Origin: Pseudomonadota bacterium
GTDB lineage: Bacteria; Pseudomonadota; Alphaproteobacteria; Sphingomonadales; Sphingomonadaceae
DNA: 45,439 nt
Reading direction: 5' to 3'
Assembly (NCBI GenBank): GCA_021794525.1
Contig: JAJYQP010000072.1
Span: 1-45,439 of the forward strand
Part shown: positions 26,466 to 35,944 of the stretch, in pieces
Position numbering within the stretch: the stretch's first letter is position 1
Layout of the letters: the number at the start of each line of letters is the position of its first letter
Made by a program: the position numbers and the translations under genes
The notes under the pieces: generated by a model
What the model saw: the letters and a program-made list of their open reading frames with translations, nothing else
Told to the model about the DNA's origin: nothing
The model's database searches: none

Positions 26466-29400
26466 ATGGCTGCGAAACCCGACGCCGTATCTTCGACAGA
26501 AATATCCCCGAAACTGGTCAAGGACCTCGCGCAGAGGATGCGGGGTTCCCTGCTCCCCGGTGAAGCGGAGCTGGACAAGGCCGCGCTGGAAGGGGCGGCG
26601 CGCTTCCTGCTCGCGACCGCCGGCAAGCGCGGCAAGGATTCCGGGCTGACGGTGGAATCGGTCGCCGCGCCGAGGCGTTTCCTGCGCATCGCGATTGCCA
26701 ATCCGGACATGCCGTTCCTGGTGGACTCCGCCGCCGCCGCGATTTCCGGGGCGGGGCTGGCGATCGACACGTTGCTCCACCCGGTGGTACCGGTGGTGCG
26801 CGATTCCTCGGGCGCGGTCGAACGCATCCTCTCCGACGATCCGGACGATGCCGACTACGAATCGCTCATTTATATCGAGACCAGCCGCGTCGACGCCTTG
26901 GCGCGCAAGGAACTGCGCGAGACGCTGCGCGCGACCATGGCCGATGTGCAGGCCGCGGTCGCCGACTGGCCCAAGCTGCAACAGGCGATGCAGGCCGATG
27001 CCGCGCTGATCGAGGGGTCCGATCCCGAAAGCGCGGCCCTGCTGCGCTGGCTCGATGACGGGATGCTCACCCAGCTCGGGCACCTCGTCTGCCACCGCGA
27101 CGGCACGATGGCCGAGCAGGCCGGTATCTGCCGCAAGGACGGGACCGAAATCCTCGCACCCGCCTCCTTCGCGCGTGCCTTCCAGTGGTTCGAGCGCAAG
27201 GGTAATCGGAGCGAGCTGCTGATCGTCAAGTCCAACCACCTCTCTCGCGTGCACCGCCGGGTCCCGATCGACCTGATGCTGGTGCCGCACCGCGAGGGCG
27301 GGAAGATCGTCGCGCTGTCGCTTCACGCGGGTGTGTGGACCAGCGCCGGTCTTGCCGCGCCGCCGCGCACCGTGCCGCGGCTGCGCACCCATCTTGGCCG
27401 CGTCATGGAACGGCTCGACCTCGACGCCGGCGGCCATACCGGCAAGTCGCTGGTCCACGCGCTGACCGCGCTGCCCCATGACTTGGTTATCGGGTTCCAC
27501 GATGCAGACGTCGAACGCGTGGCGACCACCATGATGAGCCTGGTCGATCGTCCCCGGCCGCGGCTCGTTCTCGTCGAGGCGCCGCTGAAGCGCCACCTGT
27601 TTGCTTTCGTGTGGTTGCCGCGCGACCTGCTGTCGACCCAGGTGCGCCTGCAAATCCAGGCACTGTTGGAAGAAGACGCGGAGGCCGAAATGCTCGACTG
27701 GAGCTTGGAGGTCGAGGGGGGAAATCTCGCCCTGCTGCGCTTCGTGCTCGATATCCGCGACGGCAGCGCACTGCCCGACGAAGCCGCGCTCGACGCGCAA
27801 TTGCAGACGCTGCTGCGCGGCTGGAGCGAGGCGGTCGAAGGCGAGCTGATCGAACTGGGGGAGCCGGGTCGCGCCGCCGCGCTTGCCTTTCGTTGGGCCG
27901 ATGCCTTTCCCACCGCCTTCCGCGGTCGCTCGAGCCCGCGAGAGGCCGCACTCGACATCCTCCGCCTGCGCGCGCTCGGCGGTCACGAGGAAGGTACCGA
28001 CGGCCGCGCCCGCGATGCCCGCCTCTACATGTGCGACCGCGAGCAGCCGCCGTGCCTGCGCCTCAAGCTCTACCAGGACGAGGGCAGCCTGCCGCTGTCC
28101 GACGCGGTGCCGACGCTGGAGGATTTCGGCTTCAAGGTGCTGACCGAGATGCCGACCGAACTCGAGGAAGGGCGCCTCGGCACAGTTCACGATTTCCGCC
28201 TCGAACTGGCGCCGTTTGTAAAGGCCGACGACCTTGTTGCGAGAGCCGGAGAAGTCGAACGGGCCATCGCGGCGGTCCTCAATGGCGAAGCGGAGAACGA
28301 CTGCTTCAACCGGCTGGTGCCCGAGGTGGGGCTGACCGCGCGCGAGACCAACTGGCTGCGCGCCTTCTATCGCTACCTGCGCCAGGCCGGGGTCAGCTTC
28401 ACGATCTACACCGTGGTCGATGCACTTGCCCGCGCGCCCGAGATCGCCCGCGCACTGGTGACGCTGTTCACCGCGCTCCACGATCCCGAATTCAACGGCG
28501 ACCGCGACGGGGCGGCGAACGAGGCGCGCGCTTCGATCCGGCGCGGTCTCGCCAGGGTCGCGGCGATCAACGACGACCGCCTGCTGCGCCATTACCAGGC
28601 GCTGATCGAGGCGATCCTGCGCACCAATGCCTTCGCTCCAGCTGCGGAGGAGGCTTTGGCCTTCAAGATCGATTCCGGCCTTGTTCCGGGACTTCCAAAG
28701 CCTGTTCCGTGGCGCGAGATCTGGGTCTATTCGCGCCGGGTGGAAGGCATCCATTTGCGCGCCGGCCCGGTCGCGCGCGGCGGCCTTCGCTGGTCCGACC
28801 GGCGCGACGACTTCCGCACCGAAATCCTCGGCTTGATGAAGGCGCAGCGGGTCAAGAACGCCGTCATCGTGCCGACAGGCGCCAAGGGCGGCTTCTATCC
28901 CAAGCAGCTGCCCAGTCCGGCGCAGGACCGCGAGGGATGGGCGGCAGAGGGCAAGGCCAGCTACCAGGTCTTCATCCGCACCCTGCTGTCGATCACCGAC
29001 AACATCGTGAACCAGAAGGTCGTCCATCCCGACCGGGTGGTGATCCGCGATGGCGATGATCCTTATTTCGTGGTCGCGGCCGACAAGGGCACCGCCGCTT
29101 TCTCCGATGTCGCCAATGCCATCGCCGAAGCCGATGATTTCTGGCTCGACGATGCCTTCGCAAGTGGCGGATCGAAGGGCTATGACCACAAGGCGATGGG
29201 CATCACCGCCAAGGGGGCGTGGGTTTCCGTCCAGCGGCACTTCCGCGAGATGGGGGTGGACGTCCAGACCGACCCCGTGACCGTGGCCGGCTGCGGCGAC
29301 ATGTCGGGCGACGTGTTCGGCAACGGCATGCTGCTCTCCAAGGCGATCAGGCTGGTCGCCGCCTTCGACCATCGGCACATCTTCCTGGATCCCTCGCCCG

Positions 29401-31169
29401 ATCCGGCGAAAAGCTGGCAGGAGCGCGCGCGGATGTTCGCGTTGCCGCGCTCCAGCTGGGCGGATTACGACAAGGCCCTAATTTCGAGGGGCGGCGGCGT
29501 GTTCCCGCGCGATGCCAAGACCATCAGGCTGTCGAAGGAAGCGCGCGCCGCGCTCGGCATCGATGCGTCAGAGCTTGAACCGGAAGCGCTCATTACTGCC
29601 ATCCTGAGGGCGCCGGTCGACCTCATATGGTTCGGCGGCATTGGCACCTACGTAAAGGCGGAGAGCGAGAACAACGTCCAGGTCGGCGATCCGTCGAACG
29701 ACACGCTCCGCATCAATGGTGCCGACTTGCGCGCGAAGGTGGTCGGCGAGGGGGCCAACCTCGGCTTCACCCAGGCGGGCCGCATCGAGTTCGCGCTGGC
29801 CGGGGGGCGCATCAACACCGATTTCATCGACAATTCGGCAGGCGTCGACTGCTCGGACAACGAGGTCAACATCAAGATCGCACTCGCGGCGGCGAAGCGC
29901 GAGGGCAAGCTGACCGAGCCCAAGCGAGTGAAGCTGCTCGCCGAGATGACCGACGCGGTTGCCTATCACGTGCTGGAGGATAACCGCCTGCAGGCACTCG
30001 CCCTGTCGATCGCGGCGCAGGGTGGTGCGGCGGCCGTCCCGCCCCAGCTGCGCCTGATCGAAGCGCTGGAAGAGCGCAGTGCGCTCGATCGCCAGACCGA
30101 GGGTCTCGCATCCAACGAGGTGCTGTCGCGGCGCGCTTCCGATGGGACGGGCCTGACGCGGCCTGAGCTCGCCGTGCTGCTGTCCTCGGTTAAGCTTGCC
30201 CTGCAGGACGCCATCGAGCGCAGCGCGCTGCCCGACGATCCGGGCCTGGTCGACATCCTGGTCGAGTATTTCCCGCTGCCGATGCGCAAGGCCTATCGCG
30301 CGCAGATCGAAGGCCATCGTTTGCGCCGCGAGATCATCGCGACCGCGCTCGCGAACCGGTTCGTCAACCGGATGGGCATCGTCCATCCCTTCGAATTGGC
30401 GGAAGAGGAAGGCGTCGGCTTCGCCGCCGTCTGCGCGGCCTTCGTCGCCGCCGACCGCCTGTTCGGCGCGAGCGAGCTGTGGGCTCAGCTCGAAACCGCC
30501 GAGATGCCCGAAGAGGCGCGGCTCTACCTGTTCCGGCACACTGCCGGCGCACTGCGCAGCCACATGGCCGACCTCATCCGCGTCGGGGCCGGTACGCTTC
30601 GCCCGAGCGAGCTGATCGAGGCGCACCGCAAGCGCGTCGCCATCCTCTCGACTGGCATCGACGATCTGCTCACCGAAACCTCGAAGACCCAGTCGGACAA
30701 GCTCCGTGCGGCCTTCGTCGCAATCGGCGCGCCGAGTGGGCTCGCAGCGCGTGTCACCCACCTCTACGACCTCGACGGTACGGTCGGGCTGGCGGCGCTG
30801 TCTCAGAACGTCGACATCGATGCGCGGTCGCTGACCGCCGCCTTCACGCAGCTTGGCGAGCGGATCGGGATCGACTGGGCGCAGGGCATTTCCGCGATGA
30901 TGAACCCTTCCGACGTGTGGGAGCGCCTGCTGGTGACGGGGCTCACGCGGGACTTCCAGCAGATGCGGCTCGAATTCCTGCGCCGTCTCGCGCGCCGGAA
31001 GGGCGCGAAGGACAACCCGGTCGCTGCCGTCGCGAGCTGGGCGGAGGATCACGCCGACGCGGTCAGGCAGTTCCGGGCGATGATCTCGCGCGCGCAGGCG
31101 CAGGGGGACGTTACCCCCGCCATGCTGGCGCAGGTCGCAAGCATGGCGCGCAACCTGCTGGCGCGCTAG
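26466..31169 (+). CDS. gdhB: NAD-specific glutamate dehydrogenase, large (~180 kDa) type
   Basis: 1567-residue enzyme of the large NAD-GDH class, which oxidatively deaminates glutamate to 2-oxoglutarate for catabolism. The long N-terminal half carries ACT-like regulatory segments. The catalytic domain begins near residue 720 with GGLRWSDRRDDFRTEILG and the lysine block PTGAKGGFYPKQ (about 770-810). It continues with GSKGYDHKAMGITAKGAW (about 900) and the NAD-binding loop GCGDMSGDVFGNGML (about 942). A long helical tail follows. The length is normal for the class. There is no strong ribosome site before ATG 26466. A flavoprotein gene follows after 9 nt. With glnE it marks the nitrogen side of this window. 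Confidence 0.96.
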   Translation: MAAKPDAVSSTEISPKLVKDLAQRMRGSLLPGEAELDKAALEGAARFLLATAGKRGKDSGLTVESVAAPRRFLRIAIANPDMPFLVDSAAAAISGAGLAIDTLLHPVVPVVRDSSGAVERILSDDPDDADYESLIYIETSRVDALARKELRETLRATMADVQAAVADWPKLQQAMQADAALIEGSDPESAALLRWLDDGMLTQLGHLVCHRDGTMAEQAGICRKDGTEILAPASFARAFQWFERKGNRSELLIVKSNHLSRVHRRVPIDLMLVPHREGGKIVALSLHAGVWTSAGLAAPPRTVPRLRTHLGRVMERLDLDAGGHTGKSLVHALTALPHDLVIGFHDADVERVATTMMSLVDRPRPRLVLVEAPLKRHLFAFVWLPRDLLSTQVRLQIQALLEEDAEAEMLDWSLEVEGGNLALLRFVLDIRDGSALPDEAALDAQLQTLLRGWSEAVEGELIELGEPGRAAALAFRWADAFPTAFRGRSSPREAALDILRLRALGGHEEGTDGRARDARLYMCDREQPPCLRLKLYQDEGSLPLSDAVPTLEDFGFKVLTEMPTELEEGRLGTVHDFRLELAPFVKADDLVARAGEVERAIAAVLNGEAENDCFNRLVPEVGLTARETNWLRAFYRYLRQAGVSFTIYTVVDALARAPEIARALVTLFTALHDPEFNGDRDGAANEARASIRRGLARVAAINDDRLLRHYQALIEAILRTNAFAPAAEEALAFKIDSGLVPGLPKPVPWREIWVYSRRVEGIHLRAGPVARGGLRWSDRRDDFRTEILGLMKAQRVKNAVIVPTGAKGGFYPKQLPSPAQDREGWAAEGKASYQVFIRTLLSITDNIVNQKVVHPDRVVIRDGDDPYFVVAADKGTAAFSDVANAIAEADDFWLDDAFASGGSKGYDHKAMGITAKGAWVSVQRHFREMGVDVQTDPVTVAGCGDMSGDVFGNGMLLSKAIRLVAAFDHRHIFLDPSPDPAKSWQERARMFALPRSSWADYDKALISRGGGVFPRDAKTIRLSKEARAALGIDASELEPEALITAILRAPVDLIWFGGIGTYVKAESENNVQVGDPSNDTLRINGADLRAKVVGEGANLGFTQAGRIEFALAGGRINTDFIDNSAGVDCSDNEVNIKIALAAAKREGKLTEPKRVKLLAEMTDAVAYHVLEDNRLQALALSIAAQGGAAAVPPQLRLIEALEERSALDRQTEGLASNEVLSRRASDGTGLTRPELAVLLSSVKLALQDAIERSALPDDPGLVDILVEYFPLPMRKAYRAQIEGHRLRREIIATALANRFVNRMGIVHPFELAEEEGVGFAAVCAAFVAADRLFGASELWAQLETAEMPEEARLYLFRHTAGALRSHMADLIRVGAGTLRPSELIEAHRKRVAILSTGIDDLLTETSKTQSDKLRAAFVAIGAPSGLAARVTHLYDLDGTVGLAALSQNVDIDARSLTAAFTQLGERIGIDWAQGISAMMNPSDVWERLLVTGLTRDFQQMRLEFLRRLARRKGAKDNPVAAVASWAEDHADAVRQFRAMISRAQAQGDVTPAMLAQVASMARNLLAR

Positions 31170-31178
31170 GACGGCGTC

Positions 31179-32405
31179 ATGGACAGCGCGGATATCGTGA
31201 TAGTCGGGTCGGGTCACGGCGGTGCCCAGGCCGCCATCGCCCTGCGTCAGGCGGGGCACGATGCCCCGATCCTGATGCTCAGCCGCGACCGCACTCCGCC
31301 CTATGAGCGGCCGCCGCTGTCGAAGGAATATCTTGCGGGCGAGAAGCCGCTGGAGCGCATCCTGATCCGGCCCGAGGCGTTCTGGGCCGAGCGCGCCATC
31401 GCCATCCGGCTCGGCACCAATGTGACCGAGGTCGACTGGCTGGCGCACGAGCTCGTGACCGGCGACGGCGCGCGCATCGGCTATCGCAAGCTGATATGGG
31501 CCGGCGGCGGCGATGCCCGGCGGCTGTCCTGCCCGGGTTCCGATTGCGAGGGGCTACATACCGTCCGCCACCGCCGCGACGTCGATGCGCTGCGAGCCGA
31601 GCTCGATGCCGGCGCGAGGCGCGCAGTGGTGGTCGGCGGCGGCTACATCGGCCTGGAGGCGGCAGCCGTGCTGCGCAAGTTCGGCTGCGAGGTGACGCTG
31701 CTGGAGATGCAGCCGCGCCTGCTCTCGCGCGTGGCTGGCGAGACGCTGAGTGCGTTTTTCCTCGAAGAGCATCGGCGCCAAGGCGTTGACATGCGCCTCG
31801 ATACCGGCGTCGAGCGGATCGAGCACGACGGGCGCCGCGTGACGGGCGTGACGACCAGCAATGGCGAAACGATCCTGGCGGACATCGTCATCGTCGGGAT
31901 TGGCATCGTTGCAGGGGTCGGGCCGCTGATCGCGGCGGGCGCGGCGGGCACCAACGGGGTCGATGTCGACGAGTTCTGCCGCACATCGCTCGACGATGTC
32001 TATGCCGTCGGAGACTGCGCGGCGCACGCCAACGCCTTTGCGGGTGGCGCGGTGATCCGGCTCGAATCGGTGCAGAATGCCCACGACATGGCTGCCTGCG
32101 TGGCGCGGGGCATCATGGGCGATCCACAGCCTTACCACGCCACGCCGTGGTTTTGGTCGAACCAGTACGAGCTGCGGTTGCAGACGGTCGGACTTTCGCT
32201 CGATCACGACGCGGAAATTATCCGCGGCTCGCCTGAGGAGCGCAGCTTCTCGGTGGTCTATCTGCGCGAGGGCAAGGTCATCGCGCTCGACTGCGTGAAC
32301 CGCACCCGCGACTATGCGCAGGGCCGCAAGCTGGTGGAAGCGCAGGCGGTGATCGATCCGGACCTGCTCGCGGAGAGCGAAACGAATCTCAAGGACATGC
32401 TCTGA
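31179..32405 (+). CDS. FAD-dependent ferredoxin reductase-like oxidoreductase
   Basis: 408-residue two-dinucleotide-domain flavoprotein of the rhodocoxin/putidaredoxin-reductase type. The FAD site is [11 protein letters not shown] (about 9-19) with the redox-partner pocket [12 protein letters not shown]. The NAD(P)H site is [14 protein letters not shown] (about 150-163), and the second FAD block is VYAVGDCAA (about 270). The C-terminal domain includes the [12 protein letters not shown] motif. Such enzymes pass electrons from NADH to a ferredoxin that feeds a P450 or dioxygenase; a CYP153-like P450 lies 3.5 kb further on, but no ferredoxin gene is present. It may be co-transcribed with NAD-GDH (9-nt gap). 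The 3' ends of this gene and queG overlap by 17 nt in convergent orientation. Confidence 0.88.
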   Translation: MDSADIVIVGSGHGGAQAAIALRQAGHDAPILMLSRDRTPPYERPPLSKEYLAGEKPLERILIRPEAFWAERAIAIRLGTNVTEVDWLAHELVTGDGARIGYRKLIWAGGGDARRLSCPGSDCEGLHTVRHRRDVDALRAELDAGARRAVVVGGGYIGLEAAAVLRKFGCEVTLLEMQPRLLSRVAGETLSAFFLEEHRRQGVDMRLDTGVERIEHDGRRVTGVTTSNGETILADIVIVGIGIVAGVGPLIAAGAAGTNGVDVDEFCRTSLDDVYAVGDCAAHANAFAGGAVIRLESVQNAHDMAACVARGIMGDPQPYHATPWFWSNQYELRLQTVGLSLDHDAEIIRGSPEERSFSVVYLREGKVIALDCVNRTRDYAQGRKLVEAQAVIDPDLLAESETNLKDML

Positions 32406-33432
32406 GGCGGGCAGCCGCCCAGGCGGCGGCATCCGCGACCACCGGATCGGGATCGCCACGGAGCCGCCCGACCTGCGGCAGAAGCGCTGCCGATCCGCTG
32501 TTTCCGGCCGCGTAGAGGCAGTTGCGGACGAAGCGGTTGCGCCCGATCCGCTTGATCGGGCTGCCTGAAAACATCATCCTGAACGCTGTGTCGTCGAGAT
32601 CGAGCAGGCTGGCGAGATCGGGCGCGACCAGCTCCTCGCGAGGCAGGAATTTCGCATGGGCCTGCGCCGTGCTCGCGAACTTGTTCCACGGGCAGACCGC
32701 CAGGCAATCGTCGCAGCCGTAGATGCGGTTGCCGAGCGCGGCGCGGAACACCTCCGGAACAGGTCCGGAATGCTCGATCGTAAGGTAGGAAATGCAGCGC
32801 CGCGCATCGAGCTTGTAGGGCGCGGAAAAGGCGTCGGTCGGGCAGGCGAGCTGGCACGCTTGGCACGATCCGCAGCGGTCGTGGTGCGGTGGGTCGGGTT
32901 CGAATTCCAGGGTCGAATAAATCGAGCCGAGGAACAGCCAGCTTCCGTGCGTGGTCGAAACGAGGTTGGTGTGCTTGCCCTGCCACCCCAGCCCCGCCGC
33001 CTCGCCCAGCGGTTTTTCCATGACCGGCGCGGTATCGACGAAGACCTTGAGCTCGCTCTCGGGCGCGCGGGCGATCAGCCAGCGGGCGAGCGCCTTCAGC
33101 GCCCTCTTCACGACGTCGTGGTAGTCGCGGCCCTGCGCATAGACCGAAATGCGCGCCTTTTCGCTTACGCCGTGCAGCGCCAGCGGATCGGTCAGAGGTG
33201 CGTAGCTCATGCCCAGCGCAATGACGCTGCGCGCCTCGGGCCAGAGGCCTTGCGGGGTCGCACGGTGGGCCCGCCTCGTTTCCATCCAGCCCATCGATCC
33301 GTGGGCGCCCTCGCCCAGCCATTGCTCAAGCCTCCTCGCCTGAAGCTCATGCCCGGCGGCCCGCGCAAAGCCCGCGCTGGCGAAGCCGAGACGCAGCGCC
33401 TCCTCGCGCAGATCGCGCTGGAGACCGGCCAT
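32389..33432 (-). CDS. queG: epoxyqueuosine reductase
   Basis: 347 residues; reduces epoxyqueuosine to queuosine in tRNA, using cobalamin and two [4Fe-4S] clusters. The cluster ligands are [16 protein letters not shown] and [13 protein letters not shown]. The N-terminal [20 protein letters not shown] region and the ALGMSYAP and [11 protein letters not shown] blocks match the family, and a HEAT-like tail ends the protein. ATG 33432 is chosen over a GTG at 33450 because AGAGG precedes it. It is divergent from the ABC ATPase gene. A queuosine-precursor-type transporter at 4863 suggests that salvage and final modification both operate. Confidence 0.95.
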   Translation of the reverse strand: MAGLQRDLREEALRLGFASAGFARAAGHELQARRLEQWLGEGAHGSMGWMETRRAHRATPQGLWPEARSVIALGMSYAPLTDPLALHGVSEKARISVYAQGRDYHDVVKRALKALARWLIARAPESELKVFVDTAPVMEKPLGEAAGLGWQGKHTNLVSTTHGSWLFLGSIYSTLEFEPDPPHHDRCGSCQACQLACPTDAFSAPYKLDARRCISYLTIEHSGPVPEVFRAALGNRIYGCDDCLAVCPWNKFASTAQAHAKFLPREELVAPDLASLLDLDDTAFRMMFSGSPIKRIGRNRFVRNCLYAAGNSGSAALLPQVGRLRGDPDPVVADAAAWAAARLRACP

Positions 33433-33495
33433 CGCCTCTGCATTAACCACGCTTGCTGTCGCCCTTCTTCATCGCCACACCCCTAAGCCGCGCCG

Positions 33496-34503
33496 ATGCT
33501 TACCGAGGCCATGCTCACGATGCGAGAGCCAAACCCAGCCCCCCGCGCCGCCCGCCCGCTTGCCATCGAGGCGCGCGGGCTGGTCAAGCGGTTCGACGAT
33601 ACGCTGGCGGTGGACGGCGTCGACCTCGCCGTGCCCGAGGGCGCGATCTACGGAATCCTCGGCCCCAATGGTGCGGGCAAGACCACGACGCTGAGGATGC
33701 TGCTCGGCATCATCGACCCGGACGCGGGTGTGCGCCGCGTGTTCGGACACGACCGCCCGCACGAGATTGCCCGCATGATCGGATACTTGCCGGAGGAACG
33801 CGGGCTTTACCCCAGCATGAAATGCGACGAGGCCATCGCTTTCCTCGGCGCGCTGCGCGGCCTGCCGCTTGCCGAAGGCCGGGCAAGCGGGCGCGATCTG
33901 CTCGAACGGCACGGCATGGGCCACGCCATTGACCGCCAGATCCGCCAGCTTTCCAAGGGCATGGCGCAGACCGTGCAGCTGCTCGGCACGCTCGTGCACA
34001 AGCCGCGACTGGTCGTGTTCGACGAGCCCTTCAGCGGCCTCGACGCGATCAACCAGGGCAAGCTCGAGCTGCTGATTCGCAACCTTGCCGCAGAAGGGAC
34101 GACGGTGATCTTCTCCACCCATGTCATCCACCATGCCGAACGCCTGTGCGACGATGTGGCGATCATTGCCGGCGGGCACGTGCCCTATGCCGGGTCGGTG
34201 GACGTCGCGCGCGACCGCATCCCCGCCCAGGTGCGCCTGGAAACCGCTCGCGCCGAGGGGCGCTGGCGCGAGGCGATGCCCGCTGACGCGCGCCATGATG
34301 CCAAGGAGGGGGGCAACCACTTCTGGTATTTCCCGCTGCCCGACACGGGCACCGAGGCGCTGCTGCGCGCGCTGATCGAGGGCGAGGCGGGCGTGCTCTC
34401 GCTCTCCATCGAGCGCGCCGGGCTCCACGACGCCTTCGTCGCCATCGCCGGCGAGGCGGCGGCGCGCGCGCTCGAGGAAAGCGAGCGGGAGGCAGTGCGA
34501 TGA
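33496..34503 (+). CDS. ABC transporter ATP-binding protein (NatA-like)
   Basis: 335 residues. The ATPase domain has Walker A GPNGAGKT (about 56-63), Q-loop GYLPEERGLYP, signature LSKGMAQ, Walker B LVVFDEPFSGLD and switch-loop His in STHVIHH. It is followed by about 110 residues typical of the NatA/CcmA-type drug or Na+ exporters, which dimerise and drive an ABC-2 permease. The partner is the permease gene at 34646. The start is uncertain: ATGs at 33496, 33511 and 33520 are in frame, with GAGG just before 33511. The stop overlaps an ATG at 34500 (ATGA), a coupling that no longer leads straight into the permease. Confidence 0.92.
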   Translation: MLTEAMLTMREPNPAPRAARPLAIEARGLVKRFDDTLAVDGVDLAVPEGAIYGILGPNGAGKTTTLRMLLGIIDPDAGVRRVFGHDRPHEIARMIGYLPEERGLYPSMKCDEAIAFLGALRGLPLAEGRASGRDLLERHGMGHAIDRQIRQLSKGMAQTVQLLGTLVHKPRLVVFDEPFSGLDAINQGKLELLIRNLAAEGTTVIFSTHVIHHAERLCDDVAIIAGGHVPYAGSVDVARDRIPAQVRLETARAEGRWREAMPADARHDAKEGGNHFWYFPLPDTGTEALLRALIEGEAGVLSLSIERAGLHDAFVAIAGEAAARALEESEREAVR

Positions 34504-34531
34504 CTGTCGGAGACTCGAAAATCCATGAAGA

Positions 34532-34637
34532 CCGTTCGTGTCGCGCAGCGAGCCGCAGGCTCGCGCCTGTCGGGACACGCTGGCGCAGCGCCAGGGTATC
34601 CCGACTGCGGACGTCGTCCTCCGCGCGATACGAACGG
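34532..34637. repeat. 106-nt cloverleaf palindromic repeat element
   Basis: Outer inverted repeat CCGTTCGTGTCGCGC (34532-34546) with GCGCGATACGAACGG (34623-34637), 14/15 matching. Inside are two arms. GCGAGCC-GCA-GGCTCGC (34548-34564) is a hairpin. GTCGGGA...TCCCGAC (34569-34605) encloses CTGGCG-CAG-CGCCAG (34580-34594). The three-arm shape and the CGTTCGTGTCG ends resemble short dispersed palindromes of sphingomonads. There is no coding capacity of its own. It lies between the two ABC transporter genes; I see no second copy in the window. Confidence 0.85.
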
Positions 34638-34645
34638 AACGTGTG

Positions 34646-35884
34646 ATGAATGACCAGCCCCTTCCGTCCTCGCGGCTCACCACGCTTCAGGCGGCCTGGG
34701 TGGTCGCGCGCCGCGATTTCGTCGCGATCCTGTTCAGCCGCGCCTTCATCTTCTTCCTGCTCGGGCCGCTGTTCCCGGTGGCCGTCGGCAGCCTTGCCGG
34801 CAGCATCGGCGGGAAGGTGCAGCAGACCGTCCAGACAAACGTCGTCGCGCTGGCGATGGCGCCGGGCGACAATGCAAAAATGGTCGCCGCGGCCGGTGCG
34901 ATCGGGCCGAAGCTCGCCAGCTCGATCCCCAATTTCGAGCCTGTACCCGAAGGCGATGCGCGCACGATCCTCGCCGCGAAGGGCAAGGGCTACGCAGCCG
35001 TCGTGTCGGGCACACCCGCATCGCCCACTCTCACCGGCCCGCAACCCGAGATCGACCGCTGGAGCGGCGCGGTCGGCCTCGTCGCCGCGCAGGCGGCGGG
35101 CAGCCCGGCCATCGCCTTCGCGCCGGTCGCGACCGAGCAGGTGCGGCAGACCGCCGCCGCCACCAACACGGACCGCATCCGCACGGCGCAGGCGGGCCAG
35201 CTTCTCCTGTTCCTGCTGACCATGCTGCTCGCAGGCATGGTGCTGTCCAACCTCGTAGAGGAAAAAGCGAACAAGATCATCGAGGTGCTCGCCGCGGCGA
35301 TCCCGATGGACGCGGTGTTCCTGGGCAAGCTGTTCGCCATGCTGGCGGTCAGCTTCGTCGGGATTGCCGTCTGGGGCGCGGCTGCCGGTACGTTCCTGCT
35401 GGCGAGCGGCTCCGGAATGGCCTCGCTCCCAAGCCCGGCAGTGGGCTGGCCGCTCTTCATTGCGCTCGGCATCGCTTATTTCGCGACGGCCTATCTCCTG
35501 CTCGGCGCGCTGTTCCTGTCCATCGGCGCTCTCGCGAGCACGGTGCGCGAGGTCCAGACGCTGTCGATGCCGGTCACCATGCTGCAGCTGCTGGTGTTCT
35601 TCTTTGCCAGCTTTGCGCTGACCGCGCCCGGTTCGCTGCTGGAGCAGGCCGCGACCGCGTTCCCGCTGTCGAGCCCCTTCGCCATGCTGGCGCGCGCCGC
35701 GACGGGCGAGGCGGTCTGGCCGCATCTCGCGGCGCTCGCCTGGCAAGGCCTGTGCGTTATCGTCTTCGTCCGCGTCGGCGCGACACTGTTCAAGCGCCGG
35801 GTAATGAAGTCCGGCAAGGCGGGAGGCCGGTCGCGCCAGAAGGGTTTTGGATCGCAACGCACCGTTGACATCACTGTCAGTTAG
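34646..35884 (+). CDS. ABC-2 family transporter permease (NatB-like)
   Basis: 412 residues with the ABC-2 exporter plan. One N-terminal helix (AFIFFLLGPLFPVAVGSLAG) is followed by a large periplasmic domain (about 55-195) and then five C-terminal helices from LLLFLLTMLLAGMVLSNLV onward. The conserved VEEKANKIIEVLAAAIP amphipathic segment is present. With the ATPase encoded upstream it should form an exporter, perhaps for Na+ or drugs. ATG 34646 is chosen because it begins a normal NatB N-terminus; an in-frame extension to 34538 runs through the palindromic element. The gap to the ATPase gene is unusually large for such a pair. The last codons contain a promoter-like dyad for the next gene. 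Confidence 0.9.
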   Translation: MNDQPLPSSRLTTLQAAWVVARRDFVAILFSRAFIFFLLGPLFPVAVGSLAGSIGGKVQQTVQTNVVALAMAPGDNAKMVAAAGAIGPKLASSIPNFEPVPEGDARTILAAKGKGYAAVVSGTPASPTLTGPQPEIDRWSGAVGLVAAQAAGSPAIAFAPVATEQVRQTAAATNTDRIRTAQAGQLLLFLLTMLLAGMVLSNLVEEKANKIIEVLAAAIPMDAVFLGKLFAMLAVSFVGIAVWGAAAGTFLLASGSGMASLPSPAVGWPLFIALGIAYFATAYLLLGALFLSIGALASTVREVQTLSMPVTMLQLLVFFFASFALTAPGSLLEQAATAFPLSSPFAMLARAATGEAVWPHLAALAWQGLCVIVFVRVGATLFKRRVMKSGKAGGRSRQKGFGSQRTVDITVS

Positions 35885-35893
35885 TGCAGCATC
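35865..35893 (+). promoter_or_regulatory. -35 box within a TGACA-N4-TGTCA dyad
   Basis: TTGACA (35865-35870) is a consensus -35 and also the left arm of TGACA-TCAC-TGTCA (35866-35879), overlapping the end of the permease gene and 66 nt before the P450 ATG. The expected -10 (around 35888) is weak. A TetR- or GntR-type operator is possible. Confidence 0.4.
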
Positions 35894-35944
35894 TCTCAGG
35901 ACGAGGCGGCCCGCCTTCAAGGAGTCGCCGGTCGGGAGAGAAAC

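Noticed and set aside
26007-29378. A 1123-codon minus-strand open frame
   Set aside because: It runs antisense to NAD-GDH and the LLM oxidoreductase, both certain by conserved motifs. It is low-complexity, His/Arg/Gln-rich sequence typical of shadow frames.
34538-34645. N-terminal extension of the ABC-2 permease through the palindrome
   Set aside because: The added 36 residues are encoded by the repeat arms. The ATG at 34646 begins a normal family N-terminus.
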